Shown one piece after another: positions 18,625-26,182 of a stretch of DNA of 64,000 nt; position 1 is the first letter of the stretch; the number at the start of each line of letters is the position of its first letter. The notes beneath the pieces were generated by a model. It was given only the letters and a program-made list of their open reading frames with translations. It searched no databases and was not told the origin of the DNA. A program made the position numbers and the translations under genes. The DNA comes from Nonomuraea corallina. GTDB lineage: Bacteria; Actinomycetota; Actinomycetes; Streptosporangiales; Streptosporangiaceae. The DNA is taken from assembly GCF_027620315.1 (NCBI RefSeq), contig NZ_JAPNNL010000004.1, positions 1 through 64,000 of the forward strand. The letters are read 5' to 3'.

Positions 18625-18649
18625 CGCCGCCTCACCGCGAACCGCCTCG
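18568..18649 (+). repeat. Three imperfect 20-bp direct repeats at GT2/desaturase junction
   Basis: CCTCACCGCGAACCGTCCCA (18568-18587) recurs with one change at 18600-18619 and partly at 18630-18649. The copies are spaced 32 and 30 bp. They span the end of the desaturase gene and the 5' end of the GT2 gene, giving a repeated peptide in the GT2 leader (ARGEAV, VRVGRFAV). They look like slippage products and blur the GT2 start. Confidence 0.7.
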
Positions 18650-20101
18650 CAGGTCGGTGGTCGTGGGCGGTGCTGGGTGGAAGTCCTGGGTCACCAGGTC
18701 GGCCACGATGCGGGCGCCCAGGGTCACCATGGGCAGCCCGCCGCCCGGGTGCGCGGAGCCGCCGACCAGGTACAGGCCGCGCCGGGGGCCGCGGTTGCCG
18801 GGGCGCAGGAAGGCCGACGTCCGGCCCCGGTAGGCGCTGCCGTAGATGGCGCCGCCCCAGGCCCCGTAGCGGTCGCGCAGGTCCGCCGGGGTGAAGACGT
18901 CGGCGAAGCGCATCCGGCCCGCCAGGTCGTGCCCGCGCTCGGCCAGCCGTTCCAGGACCAGGTCCCGGTACGCCTCCACGCCGATCGGCCACCGGCCGGG
19001 GTCGCGGGCGGGCACGTTGACCAGCATCGTCCAGTTCTCCGCGCCAGCCGGGGCCTGCGTCGGGTCGTCCACCGCCGAGCAGCCGACGTAGACCGTCGGG
19101 TCCAGAGGCGGGCGGCCGCGGTCGAAGATGTCGGCGAACTCCCGTTCGTAGTCCGCCGAGAACAGCACCGAGTGGTGCGGCAGCCCGGGCGTGCGCCCCT
19201 CCACTCCGGCCAGCACCAGCAGCGCCGACGACGAGCGACCCAGCCGGGCGATCCGGCGCAGCCGCCCGCGATCGGGCAGCAGGCGGCCGTACAGCGCGGC
19301 GGCGTCGGTGTTGGCGACCACGACGTCCGCCCGGACCCTCTCCCCGCTCGCCAGTCGCACCCCTGTGACGGCGGAGCCGCCGGCCTCGATCGCCTCGACG
19401 GGCTCGGACAGGAACACCTGCACGCCGGCGGCCTTCAGCAGCAGGCCCAGGTCGTCGGCCAGCCGGGGCAGGCCGCCCGGCGCGTACCAGACGCCCTGGC
19501 CGTGCTCCAGCGCGGGGACGCAGCCCAGCGCGGCGGGCGCGCGGTACGGGCTGGACCCGGCGTAGGTGGCGTAGCGGCCGACGTACTGCCGCAGCCGGGC
19601 GTCACGGAAGTGGCGGCGGGCCAGGCCGTCGAGCGTGCGCGCGGGCGCCACGGCCAGCAGGTCGGAGAGCCGGGCCTCGCCGGGGCGCCGGATCAGCGGC
19701 CCGGCGAACACCGTCCGGTTCGCCGCCTCCAGCGCGCCGCGGGCCCAGTCGTGGAAGGCGCGCCACGCCCGCCCCTCGCCCGGGGCCAGCCGGTCCACCG
19801 CTTCGGCCATGCGCTCGGGGTCGCGGTGGGCGTCCAGCACCGTGCCGTCGGCGAACCGGTACCGGCACAGCGGGTCCGGTTCGATCAGCTCGCGTTCCAG
19901 CCCCAGCTCGCGGAAGAGGCCGGGCATGGTCAGCAGCGACGGCCCGAGGGAGAAGGTGAACCCGTCACGGTGGTGCTCGGCCAGCTTGCCGCCCAGCCGG
20001 GGCAGTTGCTCGTACAGCCGCACCTCGTGTCCCCGGCGGGCCAGCAGCAGCGCGCACGCCATACCGCCCACGCCGCCGCCGATCACCGTCACTTCTGCCA
20101 T
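18632..20101 (-). CDS. CrtD/CrtI-family carotenoid desaturase
   Basis: FAD-dependent CrtI-superfamily enzyme, 489 residues. The N-terminal dinucleotide motif is VTVIGGGVGGMACALLLARR; FTFSLGPSLLTMPGLF is near 55; the C-terminal FAD motif is LYLVGGSAHPGGGLPMVTLG. This second CrtI-like gene in the locus resembles CrtD, which adds a 3,4 double bond to 1-hydroxy acyclic carotenoids. Its neighbours CruF (which would make the 1-hydroxy substrate) and GT2 agree with this. ATG 20101 overlaps the cruF 3' end by 13 bp. Exact bond specificity is inferred only. Confidence 0.85.
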   Translation of the reverse strand: MAEVTVIGGGVGGMACALLLARRGHEVRLYEQLPRLGGKLAEHHRDGFTFSLGPSLLTMPGLFRELGLERELIEPDPLCRYRFADGTVLDAHRDPERMAEAVDRLAPGEGRAWRAFHDWARGALEAANRTVFAGPLIRRPGEARLSDLLAVAPARTLDGLARRHFRDARLRQYVGRYATYAGSSPYRAPAALGCVPALEHGQGVWYAPGGLPRLADDLGLLLKAAGVQVFLSEPVEAIEAGGSAVTGVRLASGERVRADVVVANTDAAALYGRLLPDRGRLRRIARLGRSSSALLVLAGVEGRTPGLPHHSVLFSADYEREFADIFDRGRPPLDPTVYVGCSAVDDPTQAPAGAENWTMLVNVPARDPGRWPIGVEAYRDLVLERLAERGHDLAGRMRFADVFTPADLRDRYGAWGGAIYGSAYRGRTSAFLRPGNRGPRRGLYLVGGSAHPGGGLPMVTLGARIVADLVTQDFHPAPPTTTDLRGGSR

Positions 20102-20862
20102 GTCCGCCTCCAGGCCAGCGCGGCGAACGCGCCCATCGTGATCCCGCCGACCACCGCCACCACCGGGTCGGTCGGGTCGAACACCGCGGCGAAGGCGACC
20201 GTCTCCATGACCGCCATGACCGTGTACAGCGCGAGCAGCCCGCGCCCCGGCGGGGCGTCGCCGCCGATGCGCCCGGCGGCCAGCATGACCACGGCCGACA
20301 CCAGCAGCCAGCCGGCGAAGTTGCTGAGCGGGATGCCCCGGTAGAAGCCGTCGTCCGCCGCCCACGTCCACAGGCCGAGGCGGACCATCTGCGGGTCGAG
20401 GAACAGGTCCCACGCCGTCATCGCGGCCGCGCCCACGCAGACCCGGGCCCAGCCGCCGGAGGGGACGATGGCGGCGGCCACCGCGTACGCCGCGAGCCCC
20501 ATGCCGCCCCACGCCACCGCCACCACGAGGGGCACGCCGCCCACCTGGGGCCACAGCACGTCGCTGTAGGCGTACGCGCCGAACGGGAAGCCGGTCAGCA
20601 CCCCGACCACCTCGGCCGCGTACCCGGTCAGCACGGCCGCGCCGAACGCGGCCAGCGCCCTGCGCGTCCCCCACGCGCCGGCGGCGAAGGCGACGGCGGA
20701 CACGGCGAGCACCGCGACGATCAGCCCGGTGAACCGTTCCGGCCGCGCGGCCAGCCCGGACGCCACCTGCAGGCCGACCATGGTCAGCAGGGACAGGACT
20801 CCCAGCGCGCGTGCCGGCCCGAGGGCCACGCGTCCCGCCTGTTCGCTTCTCGTCTGTTCCAC
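20089..20862 (-). CDS. cruF: Carotenoid hydratase CruF-like membrane protein (DUF422)
   Basis: Polytopic membrane protein, 257 residues and about 7 helices, of the CruF/DUF422 carotenoid biosynthesis family, which hydrates the terminal 1,2 double bond of acyclic or monocyclic carotenoids. Characteristic loops are FPFGAYAYSDVLWPQVGGVP near 115, AWDLFLDPQMVRLGLWTWA near 170 and FYRGIPLSNFAGWLL near 195. It is the promoter-proximal gene of cruF, crtD-like, GT2, divergent from the DUF523 protein across a 172-bp gap that should hold both promoters. Confidence 0.85.
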   Translation of the reverse strand: MEQTRSEQAGRVALGPARALGVLSLLTMVGLQVASGLAARPERFTGLIVAVLAVSAVAFAAGAWGTRRALAAFGAAVLTGYAAEVVGVLTGFPFGAYAYSDVLWPQVGGVPLVVAVAWGGMGLAAYAVAAAIVPSGGWARVCVGAAAMTAWDLFLDPQMVRLGLWTWAADDGFYRGIPLSNFAGWLLVSAVVMLAAGRIGGDAPPGRGLLALYTVMAVMETVAFAAVFDPTDPVVAVVGGITMGAFAALAWRRTWQK

Positions 20863-21034
20863 ACACTGTCTTTCGAAGCCGTCGCGATCACGGATGCACG
20901 TGCCCGGTGGCGTCCCAAACGAGCGTCATGGCCGTCCGAGCATCGGGGCAAGATTCTCCCGGCGCCGCCGTGACCTGGCGGGACGCAGGCGCGCGGGGGG
21001 CGTGCGAGCGGCCGTGGTGGGCAGCTTGTGTGGC

Positions 21035-21994
21035 ATGGCTGAGGACCAGCGCCTGGGCAGGCCGCGAGTGGCGGTGTCGAGCTGCCTGCTCGGCGAGCGC
21101 GTACGGCACAACGGCAATCACAGCCGGTCCCGCTACCTCACCGACGACCTGAAGCCGTTCGTCGACTGGGTGCCGATCTGCCCGGAGATGGAGATCGGCC
21201 TCGGGACGCCCCGCGAGTCGATGCGGCTCGAACAGTCCCCCGGCGGCCCCCGGCTCATGACCCGCACCAGCCGCCGCGACCTCACCCCGGCCATGACGGC
21301 GCTGGCCGCCGAGCGGTCCGCCCGGCTGGACGTCGACGGGTACGTGTTCAAGGCCAAGAGCCCGAGCTGCGGCATCCACGGCATCCCGCTCTACGCCGGG
21401 AGCACGGCCCTGTCCCGGCAGCACCGGGGGCTGTTCGCCGACGCGGTGATCGAGGCGCACCCGCTGCTGCCGGTCGAGGACGAGGGCCGGCTCAACGACG
21501 CCGTGCTGCGTGAGGCGTTCACCGAGCGGATCTTCGCCCTCGCGCGGCTGCGTGAGCTGCTGGAGAGCGACTGGCGGCCCCGCGACCTGGTGGCGTTCCA
21601 GTCCCGGCACAAGATGCAGCTGCTCGCGCACTCACCCGTGGGCTACCGCGAGACCGGCCGCGTGGTCGCCGAGGCGGGCACCCGCCCGCGTGAGGAGCTC
21701 GCCGGCGCGTACGGGACGGCGTTCCGCACCGCGATGGCGGTCCGGGTGTCGGTCGGGCGCAACGTCAACGTCCTGCAGCACTGCCTCGGCATGCTCGGCG
21801 ACGAGCTCGACCCGGTGCGCCGCGCCGACCTGGCCGAGGTCATCGGCTCCTACCGGGCGCGCCGGGTGGCGCTCAGCGTGCCGCTCGCGCTGCTGCGCCA
21901 CCACGCCCGCGGCGAGGCCGCGACCTACGTCCAGGAGCAGACCTTCTTCTCCCCGTACCCGGACGAGCTGGGCCTGCGCAACCACGTCGGGTGA
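21035..21994 (+). CDS. DUF523-DUF1722 (YbgA-like) protein
   Basis: Two-domain protein of 319 residues. The N-terminal DUF523 part (1-150) has three conserved cysteines in VSSCLLGERVRHNG, PICPEMEIGLGTPRE and KAKSPSCGIH, as in the TudS thiouracil-desulfurase family, where they hold a [4Fe-4S] cluster. The C-terminal DUF1722 part (160-310, FQSRHKMQLLAHSP) is the YbgA domain. In E. coli ybgA sits next to the photolyase gene. Here it adjoins a carotenoid locus with a photosensor-type regulator, but no photolyase is in the window. The start at 21035 begins right before the conserved RVAVSSCLLG. Confidence 0.87.
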   Translation: MAEDQRLGRPRVAVSSCLLGERVRHNGNHSRSRYLTDDLKPFVDWVPICPEMEIGLGTPRESMRLEQSPGGPRLMTRTSRRDLTPAMTALAAERSARLDVDGYVFKAKSPSCGIHGIPLYAGSTALSRQHRGLFADAVIEAHPLLPVEDEGRLNDAVLREAFTERIFALARLRELLESDWRPRDLVAFQSRHKMQLLAHSPVGYRETGRVVAEAGTRPREELAGAYGTAFRTAMAVRVSVGRNVNVLQHCLGMLGDELDPVRRADLAEVIGSYRARRVALSVPLALLRHHARGEAATYVQEQTFFSPYPDELGLRNHVG

Positions 21995-22030
21995 CGGTTT
22001 GGCGGTCCGGCGTCCGGGCAGGCCACGGCC

Positions 22031-22429
22031 ATGGAGCAGACGCGGTACGACTTCGCCTTCGACCGCCGCTTCGGCCCGTGGCTGGGGATGCTGGGGGTCC
22101 GGCCGGACAACAGCCACGTCCTGGTGACCGAGGAGGCGCTGCGGGTGCGGTTCGGGCCCTGGGAGGTGGCGTCCCCGTTGTCCAATGTGACGGACGTGAG
22201 CGTGACCGGCCCGTACTCGGCGATCAAGGCGATCGGGGTGCGCATGTCGCTGGCCGACCGCGGGCTGACCTTCGGTTCTGACGTGCGCGAGGGCGTGTGC
22301 GTGCGGTTCCGGCAGCCGGTGCGCGGCAGCGAGCCGCTGGGGCTGGTGCGTCACCCCGGGCTCACCGTCACCGTCGCCGACTGCGCCGCTCTGGCCGACC
22401 GGCTGCGGCGGCTCGTCCGTACGGTGTGA
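22031..22429 (+). CDS. Conserved hypothetical protein, 132 aa
   Basis: Soluble beta-rich protein beginning MEQTRYDFAFDRRFGPWLGM. The phrase VTEEALRVRFGPWEVASPL and the alternating hydrophobic pattern suggest a PH-like or split-barrel fold, but I cannot assign a family. It starts 36 bp after the DUF523 gene and may be co-transcribed. Codon usage is typical of the host. Confidence 0.7.
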   Translation: MEQTRYDFAFDRRFGPWLGMLGVRPDNSHVLVTEEALRVRFGPWEVASPLSNVTDVSVTGPYSAIKAIGVRMSLADRGLTFGSDVREGVCVRFRQPVRGSEPLGLVRHPGLTVTVADCAALADRLRRLVRTV

Positions 22430-22505
22430 GGCCCTTGACGCGATGATGGGCATATCCATGACCGCGCCTGGGCGTGCCGGGGCGGACGCGGGTAGGGCGC
22501 CGCTC

Positions 22506-22736
22506 ATGACGAAGAAGCGGAAGGAAGAGCCCTCGGTGGGGGACGAGGTCACCTGGAAGAGCCACGGCTCCACCGCCCACGGCAAGGTCGAGAAGAAGCT
22601 CACCCGCAGGCAGCGCGAGGCCGGGCGCACGGTGGCCGCCTCGCCCGACGATCCGCAGTACGTGGTGCGCAGCGAGAAGAGCGGCAAGAAGGCCGTGCAC
22701 AGGCCGTCGGCGCTGCGCCAGGAGAAGGACTCCTGA
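22506..22736 (+). CDS. DUF2945 Tudor-like small protein
   Basis: Basic 76-residue protein. SVGDEVTWKSHGSTAHGKV followed by YVVRSEKSGKKAVHRPSAL matches the DUF2945 (hypervirulence-associated TUDOR) pattern, a small SH3-like barrel. The ATG at 22506 fits the domain start; ATGs at 22443 and 22446 would add an unlike leader. The stop overlaps the start of the DUF3140 gene (TGATG), indicating coupled synthesis. Confidence 0.82.
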   Translation: MTKKRKEEPSVGDEVTWKSHGSTAHGKVEKKLTRRQREAGRTVAASPDDPQYVVRSEKSGKKAVHRPSALRQEKDS

Positions 22737-23074
22737 TGACCGAGGAGGAGCGGCGGGCCGTCGTCGCCGAGTTCGACCGGGCGGTCAACATGACCGCCCG
22801 CGAGCTGGAAGGCTGGCTGGCCACGGACGAGTCCCAGGCGGTGGGCCAGAAGGACGACGGCGGCGAGTCCACCGGGCACGCGTCCGGCCGCAGGATCGTC
22901 GAGCTCCTGCGCGCCAGGCGGTCGTCCCTCACCGATCAGGACTACGCGCACATGCGCAAGGTGGTCGGCTACGTCCACCGGCACCTGGCGCAGCGGCCCT
23001 CAGGCGACGTCCGGGAGACCCGGTGGCGCTACTCGCTGATGAACTGGGGCCACGACCCGCTCAAGTCCGGATGA
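22736..23074 (+). CDS. DUF3140 protein
   Basis: A 112-residue helical protein matching DUF3140: EEERRAVVAEFDRAVNMTAR at the start, TGHASGRRIVELL in the middle, MRKVVGYVHRHLAQRP near 80 and TRWRYSLMNWGHDPLK at the end. The family is annotated as possibly DNA-binding in actinobacteria, without experimental support that I can name. It is coupled to the Tudor-like gene by a 1-bp overlap, so the two products may act together. Confidence 0.85.
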   Translation: MTEEERRAVVAEFDRAVNMTARELEGWLATDESQAVGQKDDGGESTGHASGRRIVELLRARRSSLTDQDYAHMRKVVGYVHRHLAQRPSGDVRETRWRYSLMNWGHDPLKSG

Positions 23075-23144
23075 GTCGAACCTCTCGGCGCGGGCTGCGT
23101 ATCTCTGAGAGAAGAGAGCTCGGCCCGCGCACCGAAGGGGCACC

Positions 23145-23594
23145 ATGACGATCCATCCCGGCAAGCTGCTCGGCGTCGCCTGCGCCGTGGTCCTGGGCGC
23201 GTCCCTCACCGCCTGCGGGGCGTCGGAGACCGGGGCGCGTCCGCCGGCTCATCACGGCGGCCATGCGGCGCCACCGGCCGCCGGCGGCCCTCCGGCGCCG
23301 GAGGCGACCGAGCAGAGCATCGACCAGCTCGGCGCCGCTCTCGGCTGCCCCCGGCCCGACGTGCAGGTCGACGCCGAGGAGCTGCGGCAGGCCGCCTGTC
23401 AGACCTCCAGCAACCGCGCCACCCTGGTCACCTTCGCGACGGGCAAGGGCCAGCGCGACTGGCTGGACGCCGCCCAGCCGTACGGGGGCAGCTACCTGGT
23501 GGGCGAGCGCTGGGTGGTCGTCTCGGAGCCGCCGGTGCTGGAGAGCCTGCGCACCCGGCTGGGCGGCCGGATCGAGTCGACGCGGCATCACTGA
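23145..23594 (+). CDS. Putative lipoprotein, 149 aa
   Basis: Secreted lipoprotein of unknown function. The signal peptide KLLGVACAVVLGASLTACG ends in a clear lipobox (LTAC). A His/Pro/Ala-rich linker follows (30-55), then a compact domain with cysteines in LGCPRPD and RQAACQTS, probably disulphide-bonded. The start at 23145 follows AAGGGG at the usual spacing. A perfect hairpin begins at the stop codon. Confidence 0.8.
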   Translation: MTIHPGKLLGVACAVVLGASLTACGASETGARPPAHHGGHAAPPAAGGPPAPEATEQSIDQLGAALGCPRPDVQVDAEELRQAACQTSSNRATLVTFATGKGQRDWLDAAQPYGGSYLVGERWVVVSEPPVLESLRTRLGGRIESTRHH

Positions 23595-23610
23595 GCGCCT
23601 GGAGCGCTCA
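23592..23610 (+). terminator. Hairpin at lipoprotein stop codon
   Basis: TGAGCGC pairs perfectly with GCGCTCA around a 5-base loop, and the left arm includes the stop codon. There is no U-run, as is common for terminators in high-GC actinobacteria. Confidence 0.45.
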
Positions 23611-23688
23611 CCGGCTTCGATACTTTCGTCGCCGGGCCCCGACCGAAGACGGATGTGCGCTCCGGTGTCCGGGACCTAGCTTCACCGC

Positions 23689-24705
23689 ATGCACCTCACC
23701 GTGACGCCCGCCCGAGTGCGCCTGCCGCTCGCCGCCGCGCTGTTGCTCCTGGCCCCGGTGAGCGCCGAGTACGTCACCGGTTACGACACCAGCACGGGAG
23801 ACCCGCTCGCCCTCGTCGCCGGGCTCGTGATCTTCGCCCCGCTGTACGGCGCCCCGGCACTGCTGATCCGTGAGGCGGCGCGGCGCCGCGGGGTGGGCTG
23901 GCCGGGCATGCTGGCGCTCGCCGCCGCGTTCGGCATCGTCCAGGCCGGCATGATCGACCAGTCGTTGTTCAGCGACTCCTACCGGGACATCGAGGGCTGG
24001 TCCGGCACGTACCTGTCGACTCTGGTCGGACCGCTCGGGTTCAGCGCCTACTACGCGATGTCGTTCATCGCCGGGCACGTCATCTGGAGCTACTGCGTGC
24101 CGATCGCACTGGTGGAGTCCTTGCGCCCCGAGGCGGCGGGGCGGCCATGGCTGCGCGTGCCGGGCCTGGTGGTGGCGGTGGCGCTCTATGCCGGGGCGGC
24201 GGCGCTGATCCTCTCGGAACACCTGCGCACCGAGCGGGACCACGCCTCGGCCGCCGAACTGGCCGGGTCGGCCGTCGCCGTGGCGCTGCTGGTGGTCTAC
24301 GCCTTCACCCTCGGACGGCGGCGGCCGCGCCCCCGGGACGTCCGCGTACCCCGGCCTCTCGTGGTCCTGGTCGTCAGCCTGGTGGCGGCGCTGGTCTTCA
24401 ACGTCGTGCCGGAGACCTGGGCGGGCTTCGCCTGCGGGCTCGCCGTCCTCGCGGCGGCGGCGGCCCTGGTCAGCATCCTGGCGCGGTCACCCCGCTGGGG
24501 AGACCGGCACGTCGCGGCTCTCGCCGCCGGGGCCCTGCTGGGGCGGTGCGTGGTGGGGTTCCTCGTGGTCCCCCTGGGCGACGTCTCGCTCATGGCCAAG
24601 TACGGGCACAACCTCGTCTTCTTCGCGGGAGCCGCGCTGCTGGCCTACCACGCCGTCGCCAGGCCGCTCGGGGCCGTGGAGCGCGACGCGCCTCTTGACA
24701 GGTGA
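23689..24705 (+). CDS. Polytopic membrane protein, unknown function
   Basis: 338-residue membrane protein with about 9 hydrophobic helices. No family is recognised. Polar loops include EYVTGYDTSTGDP near 25, QSLFSDSYRDIEGWSGTYL near 90 and MAKYGHNLVFFAGAALL near 303. It is monocistronic between a hairpin upstream and the metal-regulon promoter downstream. Confidence 0.75.
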   Translation: MHLTVTPARVRLPLAAALLLLAPVSAEYVTGYDTSTGDPLALVAGLVIFAPLYGAPALLIREAARRRGVGWPGMLALAAAFGIVQAGMIDQSLFSDSYRDIEGWSGTYLSTLVGPLGFSAYYAMSFIAGHVIWSYCVPIALVESLRPEAAGRPWLRVPGLVVAVALYAGAAALILSEHLRTERDHASAAELAGSAVAVALLVVYAFTLGRRRPRPRDVRVPRPLVVLVVSLVAALVFNVVPETWAGFACGLAVLAAAAALVSILARSPRWGDRHVAALAAGALLGRCVVGFLVVPLGDVSLMAKYGHNLVFFAGAALLAYHAVARPLGAVERDAPLDR

Positions 24706-24747
24706 TCCAGGGCATCGCCTAACCTTTGATATGTGAATAGGTCTTCA
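24695..24747 (+). promoter_or_regulatory. Promoter and ArsR-type operator for metal exporter operon
   Basis: TTGACA at 24695-24700 is a perfect -35; TAACCT at 24720-24725 is a weak -10 at 19-bp spacing, which would put the transcript start at or beside the GTG at 24733, a leaderless mRNA. TGAA (24734-24737) and TTCA (24744-24747) flank 6 bases, the core of ArsR/CzrA operators, placed where bound repressor would block initiation. Confidence 0.6.
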
Positions 24748-25146
24748 GATGAGAGTGCGTTGTCCATCGACGGCTGCACCGTCAAGGTGGTCGACCCCGA
24801 CCGGGTCACCGCCGTGCGCGAGCGGATGCCCGACGCCGGAGACCTGATCGACACCGCGGACGTCTTCGGCCTGCTGTCGGACCCCAACCGGCTCCGGCTG
24901 CTGGTCGCGCTGCTCGACGGCGAGCTGTGCGTGTGCGACCTCGCGGCGGTGACCGGCCAGAGCGAGTCCGCCGTCTCCCACGCCCTGCGCCTGCTGCGCG
25001 CCCATCGCATCGTGGCCGCCCGCCGCTCCGGCCGGATGGCCTACTACCGGCTGGAGGACCCGCACGTGCGAATGCTGCTGGACCTCGCCCTGGCCCACAT
25101 CCAGCACACCGAGGCGATCCACCCGGAACGCGACGGGAGCGAGTGA
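24733..25146 (+). CDS. ArsR/SmtB-family metal sensor, CzrA-like
   Basis: Metal-responsive winged-helix repressor, 137 residues. The HTH is near 75-100 (SESAVSHALRLLRAHRIV). The alpha5 metal site is readable: D, then H at +2, H at +13 and H at +16 within DPHVRMLLDLALAHIQH, exactly the D-x-H-x10-H-x2-H set of CzrA-type Zn/Co sensors. A second possible cysteine site is ELCVCDL in alpha3. The start is GTG 24733 (probably leaderless); TTG at 24760 with GAGAG upstream is an alternative that would leave the operator outside the gene. ATGA overlap with the CDF exporter gene. Confidence 0.92.
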   Translation: MNRSSDESALSIDGCTVKVVDPDRVTAVRERMPDAGDLIDTADVFGLLSDPNRLRLLVALLDGELCVCDLAAVTGQSESAVSHALRLLRAHRIVAARRSGRMAYYRLEDPHVRMLLDLALAHIQHTEAIHPERDGSE

Positions 25147-26045
25147 TGGGCCACGGCCACGGGCACGGACACGCGGGCGGCCGCCACCGCTGGCGGCTGG
25201 CGGTCTCCTTCGCCCTGATCGGCGCCTTCTTCCTGGTCGAGCTGGCCTACGGCCTCCTGTCCGGCTCGCTGGCGCTGCTGTCGGACGCCGGTCACATGGC
25301 CGCCGACGTGGTCACCCTCGGTGCGGCGCTGGTCGCCACGCGGATCGCCACCCGCCCCGACACCACCGGCCGGCGCAGCTACGGCTCCTACCGCGCCGAG
25401 GTGTTCGCCTCCCTGCTGGCCGTGATCCTGATGCTCGTCGTCGCCGTCTACGTGGCGGCCGAGGCGATCGGCCGCATCGGCGCCCCCGCCGAGGTCTCCT
25501 CCGGCCCGATGCTGGTCGTCGGCGCCATCGGCCTGGCCGTCAACCTGGTGGCCCTGCTGCTGCTGCGCGCCGGGGCCGCCGAGAGCCTCAACGTCAAGGG
25601 CGCCTACCTGGAGGTCGTGGCCGACACCGCCGGCTCCGTCGGCGTCATCGTCGCCGGCTGGCTGGTGGCCTCCACCGGCCAGTCCTTCTGGGACACCGTC
25701 GTCGCCCTGGCGATCGGCGTCTTCGTCGCCGTCCGGGCCGTGGCGCTCGGGCGACAGGTCTTCGCCGTGCTCGGCCAGCACGTGCCCGAGGGGATCGACG
25801 CCACCGCCGTGGCCGGCGACCTGGCCGCCATCGACGGCGTACGGGACGTGCACGACCTGCACCTGTGGACCCTCACCTCCGGCATGAACGTCGCCACCGC
25901 CCACCTGGTCACCGCCGACCAGAGCGACCACCACGCGGTGCTCGACCAGGCGCGCGACCTGCTGCTCAGGCGACACGGCGTGGCCCACGCCACCCTCCAG
26001 GTCGAGCCCGCCGACCACAGCGGCTGCGACGAGCTGGGCTGGTGA
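25146..26045 (+). CDS. Cation diffusion facilitator (CzcD/ZitB-like)
   Basis: Proton-coupled Zn/Co exporter of the inner membrane, 299 residues and six helices. The His-rich N terminus MGHGHGHGHAGG is typical. TM2 carries LLSDAGHMAADV (HxxxD). TM5 reads YLEVVADTAGSVGV, with Glu in the position usually held by His, giving an ExxxD metal site. The C-terminal cytoplasmic domain (about 210-290) has VHDLHLWTLTSGMNVATAHL. It is expressed with the upstream CzrA-like repressor, forming a self-contained efflux regulon. Confidence 0.93.
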   Translation: MGHGHGHGHAGGRHRWRLAVSFALIGAFFLVELAYGLLSGSLALLSDAGHMAADVVTLGAALVATRIATRPDTTGRRSYGSYRAEVFASLLAVILMLVVAVYVAAEAIGRIGAPAEVSSGPMLVVGAIGLAVNLVALLLLRAGAAESLNVKGAYLEVVADTAGSVGVIVAGWLVASTGQSFWDTVVALAIGVFVAVRAVALGRQVFAVLGQHVPEGIDATAVAGDLAAIDGVRDVHDLHLWTLTSGMNVATAHLVTADQSDHHAVLDQARDLLLRRHGVAHATLQVEPADHSGCDELGW

Positions 26046-26060
26046 CCCCCGTCAGGGGGT
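26045..26060 (+). terminator. Short hairpin after CDF gene
   Basis: ACCCCC and GGGGGT flank a GTCA loop directly after the exporter stop. Stem is only 6 bp and no T-run follows, so termination is possible but weakly supported. Confidence 0.3.
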
Positions 26061-26182
26061 GAGCTCCTCGACGGCCACGGCGAGCGCCTGAGGGTCGGTC
26101 GACAGGGCGATCAGAAGCTGGGCGCGGCCCGCTGAAACCGCCGCGAGGGGGCCGTGAAACCGGCGGCGCCGATGGTGTGGCC

